From contig JAXJRQ010000152.1 in assembly GCA_036310525.1 (NCBI GenBank), positions 1 through 49,734 of the forward strand: a stretch of DNA of 49,734 nt, in the 5' to 3' direction. Source of the DNA: UBA4716 sp036310525 (GTDB lineage: Bacteria; Bacillota; Clostridia; UBA1381). The translations under genes and the position numbers were made by a program. The notes beneath the pieces were generated by a model. It searched no databases, was not told the DNA's origin, and saw nothing but the letters and a program-made list of their open reading frames with translations. Positions 15,690 to 25,830 of this stretch are shown here, one piece after another (positions within the stretch are counted from its first letter, which is position 1; each line of letters starts with the position of its first letter).

Positions 15690-18600
15690 TCAGTTTCCGC
15701 ATACTGCGGCAAGCGGCATCATCTCCTTCATTGTATTGAAAATCATAACCTTAACTTTATTATTGCCGACGGTATTAACCATTTCGGCACTATAACCGGC
15801 AGTTTCGCCTGAAAGCATTGAAACAGGCTCAAGTATTTTAATTTCCTTAAGCACTCCGCCCTCATACACCGCCGTTATTATACTTACATTATCAAGCTTC
15901 GCTCCTGCGCTTACATCAAACGATACCGTATTTTCATTTACAGTAAGCTTTTCTATAGCCGCACTGTAGCCGTCAGGCATTACGGTGTCACCGCTTACTG
16001 TATCTCTTATTGAAAGAGTTTTGACGGTTACATCACCGTTATTCACACCAAAGCCAAATCCGCCTTCATTATTATGTATTTCCTGAGAAATGTATAGCTT
16101 ATCATCAACAAATACATACAGCATATTATTAAGTGCCATTGCACGAAGCTTTGCCTGTGATGATATTTCAGTATCTGCAATTACTCCCGTATCTTCACAT
16201 CCGACATACGCTTCGGACGGCGTGAAATCGTCATCATAACGCACAAGAGTAAGCTTTCCGCTTTCACTAAGACCAACTCGGTAATAACCAAAACCTTCGA
16301 TTGAATGTACGTTCAGTGAAAACTCGGTGTTTGTTTCGTCATTCGCATTAAAAGCGATTTCCGCCTCAAATACGGAATTTCCGTTATCCGCTACATTATC
16401 GAGAATATACACTGCTTCACCATCACTCTTGCAAAGGAGTCCGTTATCGGCAAACACTACATTTGCTTCGCCGTTTATAAGCACCGCCGTTTCGGGCATT
16501 GCATCACGCAATGCAAAGCTTTCGCTGTATTCTTTTACCGTCTTAACCGTCTCATAATCATAATACGGTGTTATCAGTACGTTTTTAAACTCTGCACCTG
16601 CTCCGTTTGATGAAAAGCCAAACGTTCCGTTTGTTTCTTCAATACCGCTTTTTTGTCCTATCAGAGTACCGTCGCAGTAAAGAGAAAGTACTCCGCCATT
16701 CATCACCACACGAATATTATACGTTTTTCCGATTTCAAAGCCGTTGCTTGACCATTCTGCAACAGTTTTTGAGGTGTCGTCCATATATCGCTTATCTACG
16801 AATACCTTTCCGCTGTGACGAAGTCCTATTCTGTAGCACCAGCCCTTTTCATCGGTATAGCCGAATACAGGACCGCAATATGCACTTAACCAGCTATCAA
16901 GAACATCGGTCATGGTATAATCAAACTCAAACACAAAATCCGAAAGCGTTTCTTTGCTTTCAAGCACGGAAACAGTGTTTCCGCCAAGTCGTAAACAGCT
17001 TATTTTATTTGTGTCGGTCAAAAGCTCGTTTACTCTGTTGTTTATCGGAACGCTTACAAGCTGTGTAGTTCCGTACTTGTAGTTACTGTCATATATCGCA
17101 TCTGCGCTTGCATCGGGAGTACGTATTTCAATATTGTCAATCGTCGGGGTAATTCGTATATTTGTTTCAAAGCCGAACGAGCCGTTTATGGCAGTGTTAA
17201 TAGCTGTGTGAACGGTTTTTCCGTCAATCAGTATTTTTACCGTACCCTTTGACTGCACTATGCGTATATGCGAAAATTCTGTACCGAATACCGGATATGT
17301 TGACGTGCTTTCCGTACCCGAAATCAACGTTGACGCATTCTTGCCCGATGAAGAATATTGTCCTGTTCTGACGTTTCCTGATACATCAAATGTCACCTTA
17401 CTACAGCTTGATGTATTGGTTGTATCATCATAGTTATACCCGAACAGTACACCAAAGCTTGCATTACTCTTCATTTCGGCACTTATATCCATATCAAGGA
17501 TAAATTCATCCGCCGTTATGCTTTGCGGTAAGAGATGTATTCCCTTTCCCGCAGTGATAAGCAATGCGTTGTTTTGTATGCTGTAGTTCTTTAAGTAGTC
17601 TATCTTCGTAAGGTCATCATATGAAAGAGGATTGTCAAAATACTGACGGTATATGCTTCCTTCATACGGCAATGCCTCAGGTACTGTGCTTATGCCCTCT
17701 GATTCATTGCCTTTATTGTCAACAGCTGTTACCGTGTATTCACCATCAAAAGCAGTCCGGAAAAATATATGCTCTGTGCTGTCGGATGAATCCGTTTCAG
17801 CAAGCAGTCTGCCGTTTTGGTACACACGAAATTTTTCACTGTCATGAAATTCGGGAGCTGTCCAGCTGAGTATGGTGCTGTTTTTACTCTTTTGTGCCGT
17901 AAGCTCTGTCACTTCATTGTTTATAATATTATCAGAAATACTGAATGTGGAATTTTTTATCAGATTTGCACCGCAGTTTTCGCCGTTATTCTGACGGTAA
18001 AGAGTGATTGTATCTATTTTTACATCCTCCGCATTTAACGGCGAAATGCTTATATAGCCTGTACTTTCGCCCTGCAAAATATACTCGGCATATTCCCACT
18101 CACCGTTTGAGGCAGGAATTTTATCAAGCACAACCTTTTCACTCTTTTTGTTGTAGCCTGAATTTATCCTCACACCGCCGCCATTTTCGGTTTTTAGCCA
18201 AAAGCTCAGCTTATACTGTGAAGTTTTATCAATCACGTCACATACACAATGCTCTATGTAAGCGTTATGCGGATTTTCAGAGGCTGACGTAATCCAAAGA
18301 CTTGACCTTCCGCTTTGCTTATCATTTCTGTCAAGTGTAAAGTCCACACCTGACGGCATGGCATTGCATATCGTCCAGTCGTTTATAAAGCTGTTTGTTT
18401 TTGAAATATCCTTAAATTCACTTACACTGTAATAACTGTCTTTGCCGCTTGCGCTTCTGAAATTTAAAAGATACTTTGCTTCATCACTGCTTTTTACTGT
18501 GTATTCATTAATTCCCGCATCGGATAAATCAAAATCCTCACTTACAAGCGTTTTTTCGCCGTTTTCAATTGAATACAAGCGGATAAAACTCATTCTGTCA

Positions 18601-18728
18601 GGATTTTTCCATGAAATAGTTGCGTTTTCTCCGTTTTTTATTGCTATTACGTGAGAGGGTAAATCGTCTGCATGCACCACTGCCGAGACGGTAAATATAA
18701 GGAATAGAATAATTAAAAATCTTTTCAT
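15690..18728 (-). CDS. Secreted Fn3/CBM/jelly-roll glycan-binding protein without visible catalytic domain
   Basis: A 1012-residue secreted protein. Signal peptide 1-20; Fn3-like domain ~24-110 (ATISWKNP); CBM4/9-like jelly roll ~115-255; a second Fn3 ~270-350 (TILSWTAP, ending TVTAVDNKGNES); three LamG-like jelly rolls starting near 360, 549 and 739, each ending in a 'FGF(E/S)xN' strand and a short 'IxT' edge strand; and a C-terminal domain ~922-1012 (AVYEGGVLKEI ... MIFNTMKEMMPLA) shared with the PHP protein and the 25,831 protein. No glycosidase motif is visible, so it likely binds glycans at the cell surface. Its start is 1 base after the stop of the GH42-like gene and its ribosome binding site (GAGGAGGAA) lies inside that gene's last codons. 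Confidence 0.8.
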   Translation of the reverse strand: MKRFLIILFLIFTVSAVVHADDLPSHVIAIKNGENATISWKNPDRMSFIRLYSIENGEKTLVSEDFDLSDAGINEYTVKSSDEAKYLLNFRSASGKDSYYSVSEFKDISKTNSFINDWTICNAMPSGVDFTLDRNDKQSGRSSLWITSASENPHNAYIEHCVCDVIDKTSQYKLSFWLKTENGGGVRINSGYNKKSEKVVLDKIPASNGEWEYAEYILQGESTGYISISPLNAEDVKIDTITLYRQNNGENCGANLIKNSTFSISDNIINNEVTELTAQKSKNSTILSWTAPEFHDSEKFRVYQNGRLLAETDSSDSTEHIFFRTAFDGEYTVTAVDNKGNESEGISTVPEALPYEGSIYRQYFDNPLSYDDLTKIDYLKNYSIQNNALLITAGKGIHLLPQSITADEFILDMDISAEMKSNASFGVLFGYNYDDTTNTSSCSKVTFDVSGNVRTGQYSSSGKNASTLISGTESTSTYPVFGTEFSHIRIVQSKGTVKILIDGKTVHTAINTAINGSFGFETNIRITPTIDNIEIRTPDASADAIYDSNYKYGTTQLVSVPINNRVNELLTDTNKISCLRLGGNTVSVLESKETLSDFVFEFDYTMTDVLDSWLSAYCGPVFGYTDEKGWCYRIGLRHSGKVFVDKRYMDDTSKTVAEWSSNGFEIGKTYNIRVVMNGGVLSLYCDGTLIGQKSGIEETNGTFGFSSNGAGAEFKNVLITPYYDYETVKTVKEYSESFALRDAMPETAVLINGEANVVFADNGLLCKSDGEAVYILDNVADNGNSVFEAEIAFNANDETNTEFSLNVHSIEGFGYYRVGLSESGKLTLVRYDDDFTPSEAYVGCEDTGVIADTEISSQAKLRAMALNNMLYVFVDDKLYISQEIHNNEGGFGFGVNNGDVTVKTLSIRDTVSGDTVMPDGYSAAIEKLTVNENTVSFDVSAGAKLDNVSIITAVYEGGVLKEIKILEPVSMLSGETAGYSAEMVNTVGNNKVKVMIFNTMKEMMPLAAVCGN

Positions 18729-18729
18729 T

Positions 18730-21552
18730 TTATTCCTCCTCTACCCTGACAAGAATCGGGTCATAGCTTTTAAGGGTAAAATTCTGTAAAAGCTTTTCGC
18801 CGCTTCTTAGTTCAGTCATACCCGATGTGATTTTGTTGCCGTTAACGTATATGCTTACATTTTTATCATTGTCCCAGTCGTAATTACATATGCTTATAAG
18901 CTTACCGCAGTTAATATCAGCCGCCATATATTCAACGCTTCGTACTCTTTTGCCCGTGGAGTTATCAATAATCTCCACACTGCAAAGCTGTTTTTCCTCC
19001 GCCGCCGCACCTATCGCTTCAAATAAAGTATCTGCAGTCGGTGCAGTCATAATATACGATAATGAACTCATCGGAATTACCTGCGCTTTTGAGGTTATTT
19101 CCGATACAGCCGCACTGTCGTGCGCATCTGTATGCTCGTCATATTTTAAGGAACTGTTCCCGATTATTATAAGCTTACCGCCATTGCCGACGTATTTTCT
19201 GAGTTCGTCAATAACGCTCTTTTTAACGTATTTTGATGACGGAATAATTACCACATCGTAATCATGAAGCTTTTCGGGAGCACTTTCCACAATAAATCCC
19301 GGCTTTACACCGTTAAAAAGGCATGCTTCAAATGCTTTATACGCCGAGTTTAAATGCTCATACTGATATACTCTTGAGGCTTCGGAATATAAAATTCCGA
19401 TTTTTGCTTCGGTATTCATTACGGCATAAACCTCGTCGGCAAGTCTGTTCAAATCAAGCGAAACCTCGCCTATCTGTTCAACCACATCAGGACGGTACAT
19501 TACGCTTTCATATGTTTCCTTTCGGGTTAAACTTCTGTCCCATATCCATAATGTCGCCATGCTTCTGCCATGTATTGCACTCATCCACTGCTCTGCACCG
19601 ATATTTTTTCTGTGTGCATCATTATAATTCTTGTCACCGTTCGCTATTATGTGGTCTTCGCTGTTAAATACGGGCATTTCCTTAATAGAAAGCATCAGCT
19701 CATACCACATGCTCTTTTGCAGTGCTTTTTTTGTGATAAATTCCGAGTAGGTTTCGCCCTCGTCAAGGTCAAATCTGAGCTCAGCGTCGTTTCCGTTTAT
19801 TGTCACATAATCAGAAATTCTTTCAAGGTTAAGTCCTGCACCAATAAGCCATCTCGGTGAGCTTTCGTCTGCCCACGCAACATACTGCATTGATTTTACA
19901 TGAATGGGTATGTCGGTAATCTTTCTTATACACTCCGACATGAATTTTATCCACTCGGTCATTACGCTGTCATTAAACTGCTTATAATCATACACCTGAA
20001 TGGTCGGCTGTTTGCCCGATGCAGGAAATGGCACATCATCAAATGAAGAATATGAAGTGCCTCCGTAATGTGAGTTCAGATTCTGGATTGTTGTGTAAAC
20101 ACCTTCAAGGTACTTTGCCCAGTCTTTTTTGTAATAATTATTTGTATTGGTAACAATCCACGGCTCGTTTATCATACATATATCACTTATACTGCCATAT
20201 TTCAAGGCCTCGGGCAATATAGTTTCAATATGAAATTTTACCGCTTTTTTCGCAATATCATGCGAAACATGGTAGCCTATACCGCCGTAGGTGTCTGTAC
20301 CTTCAAGCTTAAGGTCGGGATAGTCGTTATACAGCTCATTTACAAAATAATGTGGGGACAATAAAAGACTCACCTTAATATTTTTCTGTGCCGCTTCTTC
20401 AAAGGTTTTCATCAATGCTCTTCTTTTTGAAGGGTCGGAATCCAGAATTTCATCCTTACCTTCAAATTCCTCAAAGCTTCCGTTTACAAGCATATTTGTG
20501 CCTGTTTCGGTACGTGCACTTCCCTTTTCAAGTCTGACAGCATCCACATAAACTGCATCGGTCGTACCCTCTGTTGTAAGATACATTTTTGCTTCACTCT
20601 GATTGGCATCCGTAGTAAATGTATAGCTATAGAGAGTCCAGTCGTTTATATTCTTTGCCGTTGAGCTCGCCACATAGCGCAGTGATGCGCTTGAATTTGG
20701 CTTATATGAAAAATAGGTTATGTTTGTTCCCTTTGCATAGAAGCTGTAGGTATATGTAGTTGAGGGTTCAACCTCAACCGGCTGATTTAGCGCATACCAC
20801 ACATTGGGAGTTTTTGCGGTGTTGTTTGTAAACCTTACGGAATAGTTACCGTGATACCGTTCATCCGCTGTCTGTTCAACACTATAGTCGGGTGTCCCGA
20901 AATTCATATTGTAAGCACTAAGCCAGTCCTTTACACCGCTTGTTTTTAATGCGTGCGCCGAAATGCCGACTTCCGTCTGAATTATATTCGCACCAAGCTT
21001 TGTGAAGATGTCCAGATCGTCCTTTGCCTGAGCATAATGTCCGTAGCCTGTAAGGAAAACCTTGCGCATTTCTTCAAAGCCGTTGAGCTTCGTTTTTGAC
21101 ATTATGGTTTTTCCGTCAATCTGCAAATCAGAAGTGAGAATTCGGGGAACCTCTTGCGGTGTTTTTTCACCGCTTAAGTATGCATTGAGATTTGTTTTTG
21201 TCAGACTGCTTATGTTTTTCAGGCAACCGATATTATAGTCATAAATCGCTTTGACATCCTCGACTGTATACCCGTTTTCTTCGCTTCTGTAGCTTATGCC
21301 GTTTGAAAGCTCATCCTTTAAATACCCCAGAAAGCGTTCAAGAACGGCATAGCGCATTTCTTCATACGGACACGAAATCTGTTCCTCATCGCACTTTTTC
21401 ATCAGAAGCTCTATTTCATTTTTTTCAGCTTCAAGGAATGAAATATCTGCGCTGTATACCTCATAATCAACATTGACAACCTCACCGAAAACCGCTGTAA
21501 TATTACAGATTAGAATTGCAAAAACAAGAAGATGTGATAGTATTTTTTTCAT
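18730..21552 (-). CDS. Secreted GH42-like (clan GH-A) glycoside hydrolase with nested CBM
   Basis: A 940-residue secreted enzyme. Signal peptide 1-23; helical domain ~30-130; barrel entry ~155-200 (GANIIQTEVGISAH); a CBM4/9-like module inserted at ~204-357 (GNYSVRFTN ... LVNGSFEE); the barrel then resumes with KVSLLLSPHYF. The proposed acid/base is Glu463 in INEPW and the nucleophile Glu632 in FNSEDH, spacing typical of clan GH-A. A GATase-like Rossmann domain (~715-810, GILYSEASRVY ... GNGGKLIIIG) and a small C-terminal beta-sandwich follow, matching the GH42 trimerisation and C domains. It is a shorter paralogue of the next upstream gene. Beta-galactosidase-type activity is the default guess; specificity and exact GH family are open. 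Confidence 0.72.
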   Translation of the reverse strand: MKKILSHLLVFAILICNITAVFGEVVNVDYEVYSADISFLEAEKNEIELLMKKCDEEQISCPYEEMRYAVLERFLGYLKDELSNGISYRSEENGYTVEDVKAIYDYNIGCLKNISSLTKTNLNAYLSGEKTPQEVPRILTSDLQIDGKTIMSKTKLNGFEEMRKVFLTGYGHYAQAKDDLDIFTKLGANIIQTEVGISAHALKTSGVKDWLSAYNMNFGTPDYSVEQTADERYHGNYSVRFTNNTAKTPNVWYALNQPVEVEPSTTYTYSFYAKGTNITYFSYKPNSSASLRYVASSTAKNINDWTLYSYTFTTDANQSEAKMYLTTEGTTDAVYVDAVRLEKGSARTETGTNMLVNGSFEEFEGKDEILDSDPSKRRALMKTFEEAAQKNIKVSLLLSPHYFVNELYNDYPDLKLEGTDTYGGIGYHVSHDIAKKAVKFHIETILPEALKYGSISDICMINEPWIVTNTNNYYKKDWAKYLEGVYTTIQNLNSHYGGTSYSSFDDVPFPASGKQPTIQVYDYKQFNDSVMTEWIKFMSECIRKITDIPIHVKSMQYVAWADESSPRWLIGAGLNLERISDYVTINGNDAELRFDLDEGETYSEFITKKALQKSMWYELMLSIKEMPVFNSEDHIIANGDKNYNDAHRKNIGAEQWMSAIHGRSMATLWIWDRSLTRKETYESVMYRPDVVEQIGEVSLDLNRLADEVYAVMNTEAKIGILYSEASRVYQYEHLNSAYKAFEACLFNGVKPGFIVESAPEKLHDYDVVIIPSSKYVKKSVIDELRKYVGNGGKLIIIGNSSLKYDEHTDAHDSAAVSEITSKAQVIPMSSLSYIMTAPTADTLFEAIGAAAEEKQLCSVEIIDNSTGKRVRSVEYMAADINCGKLISICNYDWDNDKNVSIYVNGNKITSGMTELRSGEKLLQNFTLKSYDPILVRVEEE

Positions 21553-21572
21553 AAATCTCTCCTTTTTATCCG

Positions 21573-21606
21573 TATGCCGTTTACCGTTTTTCAGGTAAAC
21601 GGCATA
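21573..21606 (-). other. Intercistronic hairpin between the two GH42-like genes
   Basis: TATGCCGTTTACC (21,573-21,585) pairs perfectly with GGTAAACGGCATA (21,594-21,606), a 13-bp stem with an 8-base loop. No T run follows on the minus strand; instead the AAAAAGGAG ribosome binding site of the next gene comes at once. It is better read as an mRNA-stabilising or processing hairpin than as a terminator. Confidence 0.65.
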
Positions 21607-21613
21607 TTATTCT

Positions 21614-24600
21614 TTATTTTACAACCTTAATAAGTATCGGGCTAAAGCTTTCGAGTACAAATTCGGAAGCGATAGCTTTATTGCTTCTCAGTTCAAATCC
21701 GTTTTCAACAAGATTTCCGTCAATGTAAAGCTTAACGGTTTTTGAGTTATTCCAGTCATAGTTGCTCATGTTTATAAGCATTCCCGACTCACCGTTAATA
21801 TCCTCAAACTCCGTCCACTGCCATTCGGCATTACGCAGCTTTTTACCTGTTTCGCTGTCAATAAGCACTACTCTTTGCTTATCCTTTGTCAGTTCGTCTA
21901 TTGCATTGTAAATGTCATCATCAGGCGTTGTAACACGTCTGCCGTCAGATTCAATATCATAAATTTCAGCTCTGGATTTTACATATGAAACTATATCTTC
22001 CGGCAACGGCTGTCCGTGCTCGTCTTTTTCGATAGTGTCCTTGCCGAAAATTACGAGTTTTTTACCGCTGTCAACAAATGCTTTAAGCTCATTTAGAGTT
22101 TTTAGCGGTATGTTCTTACAGTCAGGCATAAACAATATATCGTATTTATGCATCAATTCGGGCTGACTGTCTGCCGCAAACATCGGTTTTATACCCTGAT
22201 ATATAATATTTTCGTAAATCTTATACACTGCATTGACGTGTTCACGGTTGATTACTCTCGTAGCCTTGGACATATATACTCCGCAATCGGCTTTTTTGTC
22301 GATAATCTCATAAACGTATTCCGAAAGACGGTTAAGGTCCATTGCACTCTTTGCAATTTCGTCCATTACATCAGGTCGGAACGTGAGTCCGTCTGCAGTA
22401 TAGCTTCTCGAACGGCTTCTGTCCCAGTTCCAGATGCTTGTCATGCTTCTGCCATGCATAGCACTCATCCACTGTTCACTTCTGACATTCTTCGCAAACG
22501 CAGGGTCATACATCTTTTCCTCATTGTTTGCAATATGGTCTTCACTGTTATACACAGGTGCTTCTTTAAGACTGCGGTTGAAATCATATAAAATAGACTT
22601 CTGAAGTATTTTTCCGTCAAGATATGTATCAAACGGAGTCATAATTCTAAGCTCGGAGTCGTTTCCGTTAATGTCGGTAAAATCAACAAGATTTTCAGGG
22701 TCGGCACCGTCACCCAAATGCCATCTTTTTTCTGTGTCATCACTGCCGAAATACATCATTGTTTTTGAATGTACAGGCTTATCTGTATATTTTCTGACAG
22801 TATCTACAAGGAACTTGATAAATTCCGTCTGTACGCTGTCATTGAATTTTACATAATCATAAAGCATCAGACTAGGCTGTGTGCCGTATACATACGGTAC
22901 ATCTGCAAAATCTGCATAATCTGTACCATAAACCGTATTCAGCTTTGAAATGTCATTATTGTACTCATTCTTAAGATGTTCAATCCAGCCTTCACGATAA
23001 TGCTCGCTCGCATTTGTCGTATGCCACGGCTCGTTTATTACACATATTGAGTTTATACAGTCAAACTTTTCAGTTTCCTTGATAAGCGTTTCAATATGCT
23101 CCTCCATTACCTTTCTTGCAATCGGGTGGTCATAATAGAATTTTATAAATCCTTCGCCCGGATACTTTAAGTCTTTATACGTTTCAAACAGCGGATTCAG
23201 GAAATAATGCGGTGTGAGAAGTAAATCCACCGATACATTGTTCTCCTCTGCCGCTTTTATATAAGAAAGCTTATTTGCAGCAATATCATATGAATGCTGT
23301 GCGATTGTGCCCTCTTCTATTTCCTCTTCAAAGCCGGAATTTTTCATGAGATTTACATCCGAGCCTGCTTCATATACATAGTAATCGTCTATGTAGAAAG
23401 CACTCGTCGGGCCGTTAAAGATGAAGCAAGGCTTTAAGAATGTTGCTTCATCACCCGTTGTATATGTGTAGTCAAATGATGTCCAGTCGTATGTGCCCTC
23501 AGGCAGAACCACACGCTCATTATACGGACTTCCGCCCGTCGGCGATGCATGAACGGCACTTGCGTTTTCCGCTTTCGCCTTAAATCCCCAGTAATACGTT
23601 GTGTTGGGTTTACATTCAAACGACTGGTAAACTGTTCTGTAGAGGTTATTTTCCTTCTGGCTTCTGAACACCATCTTAAGGCTGTGATTACCGCTTGCTT
23701 TTTCCTCGGTTGTTCTTTCAAGCGTATGGTCGGGGATTTTTGTATCGCCCCAGCTGACTGCCATCCAGTCCTTTATTCCGCTTGACACCTTCATATGCTG
23801 TGAAACACCGATTTCTATCTGGACATTGTTATAGCCAAAATCGGGAAGATATTGAATATCATCAGTATCGTACATATGCATTCCGACCATAAACATCGGA
23901 CGCCGTACTATCTCACCCTTATACTCCGCATCGGTTATGATACGGCTTCCGTCAATTTCCATATCGGAAACAACGTATTTCGGTACCTCCAGTGGCTTTG
24001 CACTGCCGTTTAAGTAGCTGTAAAGCGCTGTTTTTGTTTCTTCATAAATTTCTTTAAGACAGTTTAAAGTATATTCTGATCTTGAAAATTCCTTGTGGTC
24101 TAAATCATCCTCAAACCACTCTATAAATCTGTTGTAGATGGTACATCTTACTTCTTCATAGTCAGGGTTTATACCAAGCTTTTTACAGCGTCTGATAAGA
24201 TTTTGCAAAAGCTTTCCGTTGTATTTTAACTCCTCAATGGTTTCATTAAAATACTCTTTACTCGGATCAGCAAATACATCAAAGTTACTGCTTATTGTGG
24301 ATTTGGAATCCGAAAAAATACATTCAATATTCTTTTCGCCGTAATCCTTCGGTACATATTTAAACTGACGTCTTATTCCGCTGTTTGCAGGAATAACTAC
24401 GGTTTCCTTTGACTCAAAAAGCGGAATGTCTATCTTGACCTGTTTATCGCCGCCACGGTTAACAAGATAAACATCATATATGCTTTCCTCGTTCATCATA
24501 ATCTTTGCAGGGCCTTCAATCCACGCATACCAGTCCTTACCTTCTTCTACAAGCTCAAGAAGCGGAAAATCAATACTGGTTTTAGGTGCGATTGAAATCC

Positions 24601-25816
24601 CTTTAGGAGCAACCTCTATGAGGTATGCTCTGCCTAAACCGTCATTTTCATTTACAAGAAAGCTTAAAAGACATTTTTCGGGGCGTTCAACAAATGTCGT
24701 ATCCCATGGTACAGCCGCCTCGTAGGTTGTAACATCGCCTACTCGCTTTGTCGAAAGCTTTACGTTCGCCGCAGCACCTGCGTCAATTGCTGCTGCCGAA
24801 TATACCGTACCCTTTTTCTCATCCTCGTTATGGACAAAGCTTATTTCTGTATCATATGTGTGTCCCTGTGCACATATCGCAAGCTGAACACTGTCGCCCT
24901 TCCAGTAGTCTGCAGCGTTATCATAGAAACAATGTGTATTATCCTTAACGTTAATCAGAATATACAGATTATTTTCATCATAACAGAATTTGTATGTTGC
25001 TGTAGCATCCATACCGCCAACGATATAATCCTCGTTCATCACATAATACTGGTCACTCATTACGGGCATGTTCATTTCCGTATAGTCCTGCCAGTCACCG
25101 TTTTCACCGTCGATTGTTATGCCTTTGGCAGGAAATACTGCACTGTATTTAAAGCCTGCCATTACCCTTGCAATATCCTCGTAGTTAAAAACGTCTGATG
25201 ATTTTATTTTTGAAAGCAAAGCCTCTGTATCTGCAACGCTTTCTATCTTCTGCGGAGCTTCAACTTCTTCTTTTACCTCTTCAACACCTTCAAAACCTGA
25301 ATTTTTCACAAGGTTGGTTTTATCTCCGTTCTTCTCATAAAAATATACATCGTCAATCCATACGCCCTTTGTTACATCCTCAACTACTGTTGTGTAATTA
25401 ACGGTCTCATCTGCACCGGTATGGGTATATTCAAAATGAAAATCCATCCAGTCGTAGGTCTTTGTAAGAGGTACCATTGAATTGATATTGGTTTGATTGA
25501 TTTTGGTGATTATTCTGTTTGCCTTATTAGTCTTGATTTTCATTCCGTAGACATAGGTTTTTCCTGTTTCTACGGGTATTTTCTGTGAAATACTTACGTA
25601 TCTCATCGACAAATACGACTTATCAAAGGAGGCATATAGCGAATTTTCACCGCTGTATTTTACTTTGTTATCAAGAAATACTTCTGCATCAACACCCTCG
25701 GTAACATTTGAGAAGTTTATCGTCCATCCGTCTGCAATCTGCGCCTTTACCGCAGGCATTGTGAGCATTGAAATAAGCATTGATAATACTATAATAAAAG
25801 ATACTTTTCTTTTCAT
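21614..25816 (-). CDS. Large secreted GH42-like enzyme with CBM4/9-like, CBM9-like and nested CBM modules
   Basis: A 1400-residue secreted enzyme. Signal peptide 1-25; CBM4/9-like jelly roll ~28-175; acidic linker; CBM9/DOMON-like domain ~226-425 (GITIDGENGDWQDY ... YKFCYDENNLYILINVKD); Ig-like sandwich ~435-510; helical domain ~515-605; clan GH-A barrel from ~625, interrupted by a nested CBM at ~685-828; acid/base Glu929 in VINEPW; nucleophile Glu1092 in YNSEDH; GATase-like trimerisation domain and a C-terminal sandwich ending LESFSPILIKVVK. From ~515 on it is a clear paralogue of the 940-residue downstream enzyme (shared SEDH, MSA.HGRSM, W.WDRS, FRPDV, DLNRL). AAGGAGGAGGG precedes the ATG. 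The extra modules suggest that this is the one aimed at the polymer. Confidence 0.75.
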   Translation of the reverse strand: MKRKVSFIIVLSMLISMLTMPAVKAQIADGWTINFSNVTEGVDAEVFLDNKVKYSGENSLYASFDKSYLSMRYVSISQKIPVETGKTYVYGMKIKTNKANRIITKINQTNINSMVPLTKTYDWMDFHFEYTHTGADETVNYTTVVEDVTKGVWIDDVYFYEKNGDKTNLVKNSGFEGVEEVKEEVEAPQKIESVADTEALLSKIKSSDVFNYEDIARVMAGFKYSAVFPAKGITIDGENGDWQDYTEMNMPVMSDQYYVMNEDYIVGGMDATATYKFCYDENNLYILINVKDNTHCFYDNAADYWKGDSVQLAICAQGHTYDTEISFVHNEDEKKGTVYSAAAIDAGAAANVKLSTKRVGDVTTYEAAVPWDTTFVERPEKCLLSFLVNENDGLGRAYLIEVAPKGISIAPKTSIDFPLLELVEEGKDWYAWIEGPAKIMMNEESIYDVYLVNRGGDKQVKIDIPLFESKETVVIPANSGIRRQFKYVPKDYGEKNIECIFSDSKSTISSNFDVFADPSKEYFNETIEELKYNGKLLQNLIRRCKKLGINPDYEEVRCTIYNRFIEWFEDDLDHKEFSRSEYTLNCLKEIYEETKTALYSYLNGSAKPLEVPKYVVSDMEIDGSRIITDAEYKGEIVRRPMFMVGMHMYDTDDIQYLPDFGYNNVQIEIGVSQHMKVSSGIKDWMAVSWGDTKIPDHTLERTTEEKASGNHSLKMVFRSQKENNLYRTVYQSFECKPNTTYYWGFKAKAENASAVHASPTGGSPYNERVVLPEGTYDWTSFDYTYTTGDEATFLKPCFIFNGPTSAFYIDDYYVYEAGSDVNLMKNSGFEEEIEEGTIAQHSYDIAANKLSYIKAAEENNVSVDLLLTPHYFLNPLFETYKDLKYPGEGFIKFYYDHPIARKVMEEHIETLIKETEKFDCINSICVINEPWHTTNASEHYREGWIEHLKNEYNNDISKLNTVYGTDYADFADVPYVYGTQPSLMLYDYVKFNDSVQTEFIKFLVDTVRKYTDKPVHSKTMMYFGSDDTEKRWHLGDGADPENLVDFTDINGNDSELRIMTPFDTYLDGKILQKSILYDFNRSLKEAPVYNSEDHIANNEEKMYDPAFAKNVRSEQWMSAMHGRSMTSIWNWDRSRSRSYTADGLTFRPDVMDEIAKSAMDLNRLSEYVYEIIDKKADCGVYMSKATRVINREHVNAVYKIYENIIYQGIKPMFAADSQPELMHKYDILFMPDCKNIPLKTLNELKAFVDSGKKLVIFGKDTIEKDEHGQPLPEDIVSYVKSRAEIYDIESDGRRVTTPDDDIYNAIDELTKDKQRVVLIDSETGKKLRNAEWQWTEFEDINGESGMLINMSNYDWNNSKTVKLYIDGNLVENGFELRSNKAIASEFVLESFSPILIKVVK

Positions 25817-25830
25817 ATTTACCCTCCTCC

